From the NCBI RefSeq assembly GCF_003435375.1, contig NZ_QWGL01000025.1:1-46965 (forward strand): DNA of 46,965 nt, in the 5' to 3' direction. The position numbers were made by a program, and so were the translations under genes. The DNA is from Clostridium sp. AM34-11AC (GTDB lineage: Bacteria > Bacillota > Clostridia > Lachnospirales > Lachnospiraceae). Within the stretch, counting starts at the first letter, position 1. Every line of letters begins with the position of its first letter. This document shows, piece by piece, positions 1 through 7,900 of this stretch. The notes below the pieces were generated by a model. It was not told where the DNA came from. It saw only the letters and a list, made by a program, of their open reading frames with translations, and made no database searches.

Positions 1-87
1 TAATGTTTTATACGCTATACCCAAAACTCAGAAAGAACCTGCATCCTTTCCCGGCGGCATCTTTTATGTTTATGTCAGAACATTCTT

Positions 88-238
88 ATTTAAATAGTAA
101 CTATTCAGTACCTTCATAGTTACACGCAAAAATCCATTCCAGATCAGCTTCGCTGATGGGATTTTTGCCCTCCAGCCTATGTTTTCTTACGGTCAGCGCA
201 GCAAGTGCGCAGACCTACTGAACAGTTACTTTAAATAT
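88..238. repeat. MITE-like structured intergenic element
   Basis: Two 14-bp inverted ends (97-110, GTAACTATTCAGTA, and 216-229, TACTGAACAGTTAC) match at 13 of 14 positions and are flanked by TTTAAAT-like sequence on both sides. Inside lies a hairpin with an outer stem 126-135/159-168 and an inner stem 143-148/152-157. There is no coding potential. The form is that of a small non-autonomous element or dispersed structured repeat. It lies just downstream of the flavodoxin gene and could also end its transcript. No second copy is in the window. Confidence 0.45.
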
Positions 239-241
239 ATC

Positions 242-676
242 TTATGCTAATGCAGCAAGCTCTTTTCCAAGTGCCTTGCAGTTCTCAAGAGCCTCATCAT
301 CCGGAGTTTCCTGGCAGATAACACCCTCGCCGCCTACAACCGTAGCGCCAGCAGCTTTCATTCTGTCTTCCCAGTCTCTCATCCACTGACCGTCTCCCCA
401 TCCGTAGGAACCGAACAGACCGATCTTCTTGCCGGATGCAAATGCCTCAACCTCAGTTACAAACGGCTCCATCTCGCCTTCCTCAAGAACCTCAGCTCCC
501 ATTGCCGGGCATCCAAGCGCGAACGCGGAAGCTTCCTTTAAATCGTCCATGGAAACGGAGGAGATGTCTGTAACAACAGCTTCCTTGCCTGCCTCTTTGA
601 TCCCTTCGCCGACTGCTGCAGCCATAGCAGCAGTATTTCCTGTCTGTGACCAGTATGCAACAATAACCTTATCCAT
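242..676 (-). CDS. Short-chain flavodoxin
   Basis: This is a 144-residue FMN-binding electron carrier, normal for short-chain flavodoxins. The phosphate-binding loop SQTGNT is at residues 10-15 after a hydrophobic first strand, and the FGSYGWGDGQW segment near residues 88-98 is the usual second flavin-binding loop. It acts in the cytoplasm as a low-potential carrier that can replace ferredoxin. An AGGAGG site lies 8 bases before the ATG. It is the last gene of a minus-strand group with DUF3793 and DUF2325 genes, downstream of DtxR-type and Fur-like operators. Induction under iron shortage, well known for flavodoxins, would fit this context but is inferred. Confidence 0.93.
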   Translation of the reverse strand: MDKVIVAYWSQTGNTAAMAAAVGEGIKEAGKEAVVTDISSVSMDDLKEASAFALGCPAMGAEVLEEGEMEPFVTEVEAFASGKKIGLFGSYGWGDGQWMRDWEDRMKAAGATVVGGEGVICQETPDDEALENCKALGKELAALA

Positions 677-757
677 TTTTAAATTCCTCCTGAAATTTGT
701 TTTACGGTAACCCGGACTTCTCCGTCCGCCGTTTTTTATGATTGGAACCGGCGGTAT

Positions 758-1345
758 TTAAGATGCCGCCAGAATATCCCTGATTTCATTTCCGTTTCCG
801 GTCATGCAGATCACGTAATCTCTCGCCCGGTCATACGCTTCAAATGTTTTTAACGTATCTTCCAGATTCCCATATACTTTCCAATATCCGGAATACAGAA
901 AATCTCTGCCTTCCTTCTTGATGAATCCCTCCACATCCACCGGCGGATATCCGAGAACAAGGCCAATCTCATGGGGGAAGCCCCTTTTTCCGTCCATGTG
1001 CTCCTGATAACCGTCCGCGATGCGGTCTAATATCTCCTCCAGCTCAAGGTCTCCATATCCGAAGGACGTCATCAGCTTCTGAACGTCCTCCCGTTCCAGA
1101 TATGCTGCAAGCATCCCCGGACGGTAAAGCAGGATCGACAGTCTGCCGCGGAATTCATAGAGAACCCGGCAACATATCTTTGATCCCTCAAAAAGCTTGA
1201 ACACTTCGTCTTTCTGGTCTGCCCGCACATTTAAAAGGTTGGATAATTTGATGCCTGTGAGAAGCGGCGCACACTGTAAAACGACCTGCTTCTTCGTTCC
1301 ATTGACCGGGAGCTTCTGTACTGCCCCGAAGATCTCTTCGCTCAT
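758..1345 (-). CDS. DUF3793 family protein
   Basis: The 195-residue protein fits DUF3793, a Clostridia family of unknown function. The most telling part is the HEIGLVLGYPPVDVEGFI segment near residues 125-142, followed by a conserved SGYWKVYG block. No signal peptide or membrane segment is seen, so it is probably cytoplasmic. Members are often found next to flavodoxin and iron-uptake genes, and here it sits 81 bp upstream of the flavodoxin on the same strand. A role in iron or redox balance is only suggested by that association. The family call is good; the function is unknown. Confidence 0.85.
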   Translation of the reverse strand: MSEEIFGAVQKLPVNGTKKQVVLQCAPLLTGIKLSNLLNVRADQKDEVFKLFEGSKICCRVLYEFRGRLSILLYRPGMLAAYLEREDVQKLMTSFGYGDLELEEILDRIADGYQEHMDGKRGFPHEIGLVLGYPPVDVEGFIKKEGRDFLYSGYWKVYGNLEDTLKTFEAYDRARDYVICMTGNGNEIRDILAAS

Positions 1346-1480
1346 GCGTCTTACCGCCTTTCCATCATAATGATTCCGTGCCTTCCGGCCTGCGCTTTCT
1401 TACTGTCATCACAGTAAATGTGCAGGTCTGCCGGATTATTGCCTGTTTTCTCATCACATTATCCCACCGGCAGTTCCGGT

Positions 1481-1762
1481 TTATGCACTGTGCTTTTCAA
1501 GAATCTCAGCAAGCGCTGTGCCGCTGCTTGTATGACAGCGGACGATATCAGTACGGTTCTCATCTACCTCATCTAATACGCAGCGCACCATCTTGTGGGA
1601 TACGGTGTTGGTAAACAGGATCAGAAGATCCGGTCTTCCGATCAGTTTATCAAGCCCTGTCTTCATCTGGGTGAAAACTTTCGCTTTATATTTATGATTT
1701 TCACAGATTTCTTTATACTGTCTGACCATACGGTCATGTCCGCCAATAATAACAACGCTCAT
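1481..1762 (-). CDS. DUF2325 domain-containing protein
   Basis: This small protein of 93 residues begins MSVVIIGGHDRM, the typical start of DUF2325 proteins, whose fold resembles a nucleotide-binding domain. The start at 1762 is chosen because an AGGAGG site lies 8 bases upstream; a longer in-frame version up to 1822 would have no ribosome site and would run into the palindrome at 1815-1830. Later blocks, LLILFTNTVSHKM and SSGTALAEIL, also fit the family. It heads the minus-strand group ending in flavodoxin and has DtxR-type and Fur-like operators directly upstream. The biochemical function is not known. Confidence 0.83.
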   Translation of the reverse strand: MSVVIIGGHDRMVRQYKEICENHKYKAKVFTQMKTGLDKLIGRPDLLILFTNTVSHKMVRCVLDEVDENRTDIVRCHTSSGTALAEILEKHSA

Positions 1763-1814
1763 GATGTGTTCCTCCTTTGCCCAAGGGTTAGCTTCGTCTA
1801 ACTGATGATATAAG

Positions 1815-1830
1815 GTTAGCATATGCTAAC
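1815..1830. promoter_or_regulatory. Perfect DtxR/MntR-type palindrome
   Basis: GTTAGCATATGCTAAC is a perfect 16-bp palindrome 52 bp upstream of the DUF2325 start. Its TTAGc/gCTAA arms resemble known DtxR/IdeR operators, and a DtxR-family gene is encoded divergently next door. A related site (12 of 16 bases) occurs at 3021-3036. Binding is inferred. Confidence 0.65.
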
Positions 1831-1851
1831 TTTGTTGTCAATATCTGCAAA

Positions 1852-1866
1852 TGAGACATTTTCTCA
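1852..1866. promoter_or_regulatory. Fur-like inverted repeat
   Basis: TGAGACATTTTCTCA sits in a longer inverted repeat at 1848-1870 (CAAATGAGA, 5 bp, TCTCATTTG). It resembles 7-1-7 Fur-family boxes. An almost identical site, 13 of 15 bases on the same strand, occurs at 3081-3095 beside the other metal-type operator, which argues against chance. Confidence 0.5.
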
Positions 1867-1870
1867 TTTG

Positions 1871-1886
1871 GTTAGTTTGAACTAAT
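1871..1886. promoter_or_regulatory. Second, weaker DtxR-type site
   Basis: GTTAGTTTGAACTAAT has TTAGTT/AACTAA arms separated by 2 bp. It lies between the operator at 1815-1830 and the dtxR promoter, so it could serve in autoregulation of that gene. The symmetry is imperfect at the centre. Confidence 0.4.
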
Positions 1887-1924
1887 TTTAAATTCAAATA
1901 TTTTTTTATTAGAAAGAATACACT

Positions 1925-1953
1925 TTGACTCAATTTCAGGATTATGTTATACT
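1925..1953 (+). promoter_or_regulatory. Promoter of the DtxR-family gene
   Basis: TTGACT at 1925-1930 and TATACT at 1948-1953 are separated by 17 bp, a near-consensus vegetative promoter. It leaves a leader of roughly 170 nt before the TTG start at 2133; the leader holds a small hairpin (GGTTTTC/GAAAACgCC, about 2069-2089). Confidence 0.7.
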
Positions 1954-2132
1954 TGTGAGAAGAACAGTAAAGTTCTGTTTAACTGATCATGAGTACTCAC
2001 AATATTTTAATATTTCGACGTTTACAGGCTTGTGCTGATCTTTCTGCGCAGTTGTATTTTTTCATGACGGTTTTCGTATATGAAAACGCCGAACTATTTC
2101 TAACCATGTACACAACATATGGGGGTAATTAC

Positions 2133-2516
2133 TTGAAAATCCAGGAATCCGCTGAAAACTATCTTGAGACAATTTTAATGTTAAGTGAAAAACAGCCGTA
2201 TGTGCGTTCTATCGATATCGCGACCGAGCTCGGCTTCTCGAAACCAAGCGTCAGTGTCGCAATGAAAAATCTCCGGGTCAACAATCTGATCCTGGTAAAT
2301 GACGAGGGACACATTACACTGACCGACGAAGGCCGCCGGATCGCCGAGACGATCTATGAGCGCCACACGGCCCTCTCCAAATGGCTGATGGACCTCGGAG
2401 TCAGTGAAAAGACAGCTCTCGATGACGCGTGCCGTATCGAGCACGATATCAGTGCTGAGAGCTTTGCGGCGATCAAGGAACATATTAAGAAATATTCTTC
2501 TGAAGCGAAGAATTGA
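2133..2516 (+). CDS. DtxR/MntR-family metal-dependent regulator
   Basis: The product (127 residues) starts MKIQESAENYLETILML, the usual beginning of the winged helix of DtxR/MntR repressors. A recognition-helix region with FSKPSVSVAMKNL follows near residues 36-48, then the wing (LILVNDEGHITLTDEG). The C-terminal half carries the HxxLxxWLxxLGV and CRIEHDIS blocks that hold metal ligands in the family. The TTG start is chosen because GGGGGT lies about 6 bases before it and the family sequence begins there; upstream ATGs at 1989 and 2106 have no ribosome site. It lacks the SH3-like extension, as in MntR. It probably controls the operators at 1815, 1871 and 3021. The metal, iron or manganese, cannot be told. 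Confidence 0.88.
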   Translation: MKIQESAENYLETILMLSEKQPYVRSIDIATELGFSKPSVSVAMKNLRVNNLILVNDEGHITLTDEGRRIAETIYERHTALSKWLMDLGVSEKTALDDACRIEHDISAESFAAIKEHIKKYSSEAKN

Positions 2517-2590
2517 GTAATGTAAAACTTCTCTCGAAAGTTCCATTTTCATTATGAACGTCCTTAAAAATGTCTGAAATGCAATTCAAC

Positions 2591-2643
2591 AAAAAAGCGC
2601 AGCGATCACAGACTCCAATAAGTCCATGATCCTGCGCTTTTTA
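2591..2643. terminator. Bidirectional rho-independent terminator
   Basis: An imperfect long stem (AAAAGCGCAGcGATCA against TGATCcTGCGCTTTT) has A- and T-runs at its two ends. It lies between the convergent dtxR-type gene and the 83-residue gene, so it can serve both. Confidence 0.75.
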
Positions 2644-2686
2644 TTGCCGCGCGCGATTTCCCGCACACTTTTCTTTTTATTGCTCC

Positions 2687-2938
2687 TCAGTCCTTATAAG
2701 CGAATCCCACAAAGGACAGCTCGCATCCGCCTGCCACGCGGCGGAAAATATTTACAACCGTACTCATCACATCGATAAACACATTGTCCTTCGTCTCAAC
2801 TCTGACCCGGCTGCGGTCATCAATGATCTCGGCATCCCGGATATCCGGAAGTTCCAGGACTTCCCGCATGATCTCCGATGCCTCCTGCTCCGAAATCTTC
2901 TTTGAAAGCTGATAAAATCTTCCCATGATCTGCTCCAT
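2687..2938 (-). CDS. Small conserved-looking protein of unknown function
   Basis: The 83-residue protein is not recognised. It is soluble, without a signal peptide, and has a helical N-terminal half (LSKKISEQEASEIMREVLEL) followed by beta-rich sequence (AEIIDDRSRVRVETK, then VFIDVMSTVVNIFRR) and a C-terminal segment with one Cys. The first ATG, at 2938, has GGGAGGG very close upstream; the ATG at 2926 (MGRFYQ) has GGAG at a better distance and may be the true start. The upstream region carries a DtxR-type and a Fur-like operator matching those of the flavodoxin group, so it probably belongs to the same metal response. No function is claimed. Confidence 0.6.
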   Translation of the reverse strand: MEQIMGRFYQLSKKISEQEASEIMREVLELPDIRDAEIIDDRSRVRVETKDNVFIDVMSTVVNIFRRVAGGCELSFVGFAYKD

Positions 2939-3020
2939 TTCCCTCCCGCAGGAGTTGCGTTAAAAGCGGCCGTTCCCATCGGAAGTTTTTCATGTGATCC
3001 GGGTGGATCGCGAGCCGTTT

Positions 3021-3036
3021 GTTAGGTGCTGCTAAC
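3021..3036. promoter_or_regulatory. DtxR-type operator upstream of the 83-residue gene
   Basis: GTTAGGTGCTGCTAAC matches the perfect palindrome at 1815-1830 at 12 of 16 positions, including both GTTAG and CTAAC arms. On the minus strand it directly follows a possible -10 box (TATGAT, about 3046-3051), a good place for a repressor. Confidence 0.55.
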
Positions 3037-3080
3037 TATTTTTATCATACACCTTTTTGCAGAAAATGGAAGATTCTTAT

Positions 3081-3095
3081 TGAGAACTTTTCTCA
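3081..3095. promoter_or_regulatory. Fur-like operator, second copy
   Basis: TGAGAACTTTTCTCA matches the site at 1852-1866 at 13 of 15 bases. The rest of the gap 2939-3243 holds the weak minus-strand promoter candidate near 3046-3073 and nothing else that I recognise. Confidence 0.45.
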
Positions 3096-3243
3096 TTTAA
3101 GTAAATTATCATTTATGACATGCAATTTTTTTACACACACACTATGGCGACATTTTACCGATATTTCGCATTTCAGATCCGTAGAATATCTGAACACAGG
3201 GCTTTTCCTGCCATGACTTTTCCAGAATCTTTATAGTGCAGTA

Positions 3244-3933
3244 CTATTTCACCCACACACCACTTGCATTGACCTTATATCCATCCGGAGTTGTCGTATT
3301 CGTCAGCATATATCCGTCAGAGCCCATATAGTACCAGAGTCCGCTCACCGGCGACTGGAACCAGGCATTTGTGAGGTAGCCGCCGGACTTTTTGTCCACC
3401 CACCAGCCTTTGGAATTGCTCTTCCACTGGTAGAGAGCACCTTTGCTGTAGAGGTACATATTGGAGAGCACACCTGACGCGCAGACATTATTGATCACAA
3501 ATCTCTGTCTCCATGTCTTTCCGTCGGAATCCTTCGCCTGGATTTCAAAGACACCGGCCTGTCCTGTGTAGGAGGACTTTCCTTCCGACTTTCTCGCGTT
3601 CCAGTCCAGTGTATACTGGAGAGTACCGCCTTTCTTTACCGTTCCGAGAGACGCGCTGAAATCCCGGATCGGATTTCCCATCCCATCATATGCCCTTACC
3701 GTACAAGTCGCACTCGCTGCCGCCTCCGTAAACGTCACGACGGTTCCTCTCTTCACGATCGGCGCATCCTCCGTCTCTTTCTTTCCCGATGTATTTGTCA
3801 CAGTCACATTCGTCGTCCCCACATAGGAACTGTCCGCACTCTCAACTCTCCAGGTAAATCCGGCAAACGCCGTGATCTGGAATGCTGCCGCGAAGATGCA
3901 GGCAAAGATAGCTGTCTTGATCGATTTTTTCAT
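3244..3933 (-). CDS. Secreted protein with C-terminal cell-wall-binding repeats
   Basis: This 229-residue exported protein starts with a signal peptide (MKKSIKTAIFACIFAAAF, ending around TAFAG). The start at 3933 is preferred because AGGTGG lies 6 bases upstream, while the longer version from 3948 overlaps that site. The middle part has no clear family but is rich in Thr, Val and Gly, like a beta-sandwich. The last 60 or so residues hold repeats of the choline/glucan-binding type: KGWWVDKKSGGYLTNAWF, SGLWYYMGSDGYMLTN, then GYKVNASGVWVK. These usually hold proteins on the cell surface. It lies next to two other proteins with the same kind of repeat. The role of the middle domain is unknown. 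Confidence 0.8.
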   Translation of the reverse strand: MKKSIKTAIFACIFAAAFQITAFAGFTWRVESADSSYVGTTNVTVTNTSGKKETEDAPIVKRGTVVTFTEAAASATCTVRAYDGMGNPIRDFSASLGTVKKGGTLQYTLDWNARKSEGKSSYTGQAGVFEIQAKDSDGKTWRQRFVINNVCASGVLSNMYLYSKGALYQWKSNSKGWWVDKKSGGYLTNAWFQSPVSGLWYYMGSDGYMLTNTTTPDGYKVNASGVWVK

Positions 3934-4064
3934 AGCGATCCACCTCACTTAAATTTAGCACTCATTCCATTATAGCTTATCTCCGAACGAAATGCAACTT
4001 GACGAGTCTTACGCTTCTCTTATGGAAAAGTGGCAAAATGGGGGCGGAAGAGCTACTACAGCAC

Positions 4065-4098
4065 AAAGCCCTCGATGCCGCAGCTTCAAGGGCTTTTA
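4065..4098. terminator. Hairpin downstream of the surface-protein pseudogene
   Basis: AAAGCCCT at 4065-4072 pairs with AGGGCTTT at 4089-4096. It lies just after the 3' end of the pseudogene, with only a short T-run on that strand, so it is a weak terminator candidate. Confidence 0.4.
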
Positions 4099-4120
4099 AA
4101 AGCTATTCTACTCAATTCTG

Positions 4121-4885
4121 TCACATATAATCCAGTTCTTTCAAATCTTTAAAATATTCTGAAAACTCTTGCTCTGAGATTTTTGTTTTATCTTTATAAT
4201 AACGTTCCCCTTCTGTTGCGTCCCACCCCAAATGAAATTTTACATCCATTCCAGAACCATTTATCTCCACAAACGCATAATCACCCATCATGGAGTTTGG
4301 CCGAACATCTGTCAACACCAATGCATGATGTTTTTCTGAATACCGCAGACTTCCATAATAATATCCATTATCCAATACTGTCACTTCTCCACTTTGCAGA
4401 TCTGCAGAGCAGATCAGTGCATAAAAAAAAACACCATCACTCGTAATGATTAATTCTTTTTTTCCATCCCCATCTATATCTAAATAACCATACTTAGCGG
4501 GATCCGCATACCAATCAGCTATATACTGCTTGTACTCTCCATTTTGAATAAAATTTCCAAATATAGTCTCTTCTGGAGAACTATAAATCCATTTTCCTGA
4601 CGCATCTACCCTATAACCAGCCGGTGTAACGATACTGGTCAGCATAGTGCCATCTGATCCCAGGTAATAATCTCCGATCTATTTATCATGAACCATATAT
4701 CCGACATTATCAAAATAATACCATTTTCCGCCTATATTGCTTCATCGGCTCATCGGGTATGTACCTGTACTTTCCTGATACCACCAGCCGACATTATTTC
4801 TTTTCCATTCACCCGCAAATGCAGTATTTGACAACATAAGTACGCCTGCCATGCTTAACCCCAGGACTAACAATTTTTTCTTCAT
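4121..4885 (-). pseudogene. Broken surface protein with cell-wall-binding repeats
   Basis: Reading from an ATG at 4885 with GGAGG upstream gives one continuous frame of 255 codons broken only by a TGA at 4742-4744 and a TAG at 4679-4681. Both stops fall where this repeat family has Trp (TYPMSR-stop-SNIGGKWYYF and MVHDK-stop-IGDYYLGSDG), so each is a single-base change of TGG. The order is signal peptide (MKKKLLVLGLSMAGVLML), wall-binding repeats, then a domain with YGYLDIDGDGKKELII, a Ca-binding-like loop seen in many Lachnospiraceae surface proteins. The part after the second stop is fully open (ATG at 4645), but it would lack an export signal. Recent inactivation is the simplest reading. 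Confidence 0.75.
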
Positions 4886-4916
4886 AGCTTCATTCCTCCA
4901 TAAGTAAAATAAGTAA

Positions 4917-4946
4917 TAGGACAGGATTCCTACGATCCTGCCCCAT
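4917..4946 (-). terminator. Terminator of the large surface-protein gene
   Basis: On the minus strand GGGGCAGGAT pairs with ATCCTGTCC, followed by a T-rich stretch. It lies 11 bp beyond the stop of the 1237-residue gene and before the pseudogene start. Confidence 0.6.
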
Positions 4947-4957
4947 TACCTGACTTA

Positions 4958-7900
4958 TTATTTCGCCCAAACTCCGTCTGAGTTTACATAGTAATTGCCA
5001 ATTTTTGTTCTTCTCGCAAGAACGCCCTTATTTCCATCAGACTCTTCATGGAAATAGTACCAGTTATCACCAATCTTCTGCCAGCCGGTCAGCATTCTGC
5101 CTCTTGTTCCGTCTGCGATCGGATAAAGATAGAATTTGTTTTCATCCTGTGTCAGCCAATCCGTTTTCATCGTTCCGTTTTCATCGAAATAATACCACTC
5201 AACTGTACCGTTATACGGGACTTCCGCCCATCGCTTGCAGAACATTGCGCCCTGTTTGTCGCCTGCATTTTCAGTAAAGTAATACCAGATATCGTTGATA
5301 TACTGCCAGCCCGTCATCATCTTTCCAAGCTTTCCGTCGGACTTCGGATTCAGATAATACCAGGTTCCGTTATCCTGATACCAGCCGGTTACAAGATACC
5401 CCTGAGCATCAAAGCGATACCATGACTTCTCGTTCTGATAATTCAGTTCTTTCCAGCAGTCTGTATACCATGTTCCATCTGCGGCTTTGCACTTCCAGCC
5501 CTTTGCATCCTGCACCCATGCGCCGTCTGCGCCGATATTTCCATAATCAGCTCTTACTGTTGCACGTCCGGAGCTGCTGTGTCCGCCGCCGCTGCTGCCA
5601 CCGGAAGATTTTCTACCAACTCTGTAGTTCTGAGCCGCACGCTTTAAGTTTCCTGTTCCTTTTTCACGGAACTCCGCACTCAGTGTATGAGTTCCTACCT
5701 GATTATTAGCCTTTAAGGTCTGGCTTCTGATCGTAAGACGGGTACTTCCGGATTTTGCATCGAAATCAACACCCTCTACAAGGCGTTTACCATCAAGAGT
5801 AAGGTTGTCCCATTCCTCGATCACACCGATGGATGTCATAGTATAATCGTTGTTGTCACTCAGTAAGATATTTGGAACACGTTCCTTCAGATCATATCCC
5901 TGATCGACTGCACTATCTACGTTTGCGTCGGTGTTGTCTACAACCTTTAAGGTGAATTCTTTTGTAACATTTGCAAACTCACTATAGCTGTTCTTCATCT
6001 GAACGGTAAATGTAAATTCACCTGTTTCTAACGGTACTCCATAGAGCTCACCGTTTGGTTTTAATTCCATTCCACTCGGAAGTTTTCCATCTGTGATCTT
6101 ATAGCTTACCGTATTAAAATCATACTTATTGCTGTTCTGGATCATAGAACCGTAGTGGACATATTTGACCGCGTCCGGAATCTCAGTTGTCACAATACCC
6201 GGGTCACCAACAACACCCGTCAGATTTATTACCATAATTGGCTTTCCAGCTTCCTTGATTGTCAGTGTACCTGTGAGATCCTGTCCATTTATCTCATCAC
6301 CATCATAAACCAACTTCAGTTTTGCAAGATTTGCAAGTTCATCATATCCCAGTCCCTGATAACCGGAAAGATCATGCTCTCCCTTTAATGTCCAATAGTT
6401 ATCCAGAGTTACAACCCACGAATCAAATAAAGCACCTTCTGCTTCCACTGATAATTTGGATAATGCCTTCGTTCCCATATTAGCAAGAATGATTCTGTGC
6501 TCATAATCATGGATACTATTCAGCATTGCTTCACGAGTTGTATAAACAACACCGTTTTCTTCTCTGGTATCTGAGCTCTCGTCTGCAAGGCTGTTCATAT
6601 AAAGCCAGCTTTCACCCTGTTTTGGCTTAATGATCTGCAGCCAGTAGTTCTTTGCATTCTTAGAGTTTTCGGCTGATGCGGTATAATGAACCGGGCCATT
6701 GGAGAAGTCATGCAAACTCTGTCCGCTGATTTCTTCTTTATTGGTATACAGTTTCATTCCGTTCTGCATGGTAAATACAGGCGCTAATGAAGTTAAATCG
6801 GTATCCTCGCCTACAAGAATCGTAATGTATGAGAAATCCGCATAATCGTCTTTATAATCTCCATAAGACGGATTTAGAACCTTACAAGCAACATAATTTC
6901 CCTGTGCATCATTGATGCCATAAAATGATACCGCTGTTGAATTATCTAAGAATGCCTCCGATCTTGTATAAATATGCCAAACATATCTTTTAAGCTTTCT
7001 GCTGTCATCATCGGCTTTTCCGCTGAATACACTTACATATACACCCTTGCTGAAATCTGCTTCATATCCCTGTGTCTGATTAAACAGGCTTTCCTTGACA
7101 TCCACAGCCCCTGCTGCCTTTGCCGCATCAATCGATTCATATCTTCCTATGAATGCTCCGATTATCTGGTTCTCACTTGTTGCAACTGCTTTTTCAAATG
7201 TTAAAACAAGTCTGTATGTGTCATTGTCTGCATAGGAAGCTCCCAGATTATAGACAAGTTTTTCTTCCATCCAAGGATCTTCTTCATCTTCTTCCCAGCT
7301 TGTGCTATAGGAGATGCTATTACCTGTTTTGTCATAAAGGCTTGTATAAATATGATCGCTCTCTGAGGACAAATAAAGTTTGAAATCGAAAGCATCCCCC
7401 AGTACCTGATCATTTTTATCATAACCATTCATGCGGAAGACGCTATGACTAATTCTACTTCTTTCTCCGGTTATCTCAAGATACCAACCATCATCCTTTT
7501 TTACAGCTTCAGGCGATACCTCACTTGACAAACTGTGAGTTTCTATTTTGGATATTACCGATCTTTCAAATAAGTCAGAATTGATTTTCAGAGAAACTGT
7601 CATCTCTGTATTTCCTTTTACTTCTTCTGTCGGTACATCCACATGCATCCGTCTACTAAATGCGTAATCAGAATAATACGCATCCGTTACTGTCACATTT
7701 TTGGTCGTTCCATCATCATTATGAATCGTCACAGTTGGAATCAACCAATTCTCTGTATCTGTCACTGCAATATCTACATAATAGCGAATATTGGAAGCAT
7801 CCAGCTGATCCGGGTTACCTACGATCATCTCCCAGCTGGTACTTGTAGCCCCACTGGTATTAAATGCAAGATCCATCGCTACTACTCCGACAGAATCTGG

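Noticed and set aside
1989..2132. 48-codon N-terminal extension of the DtxR-type protein
   Set aside because: No ribosome site precedes the ATG at 1989, the extension has no family match, and the DtxR fold begins at the TTG at 2133 behind GGGGGT.
4679..4744. Recoding of TGA/TAG in the surface-protein gene (selenocysteine or suppression)
   Set aside because: Both stops replace Trp of a repeat, no SECIS-like hairpin is evident, and all other genes use normal stops; simple decay is more likely.
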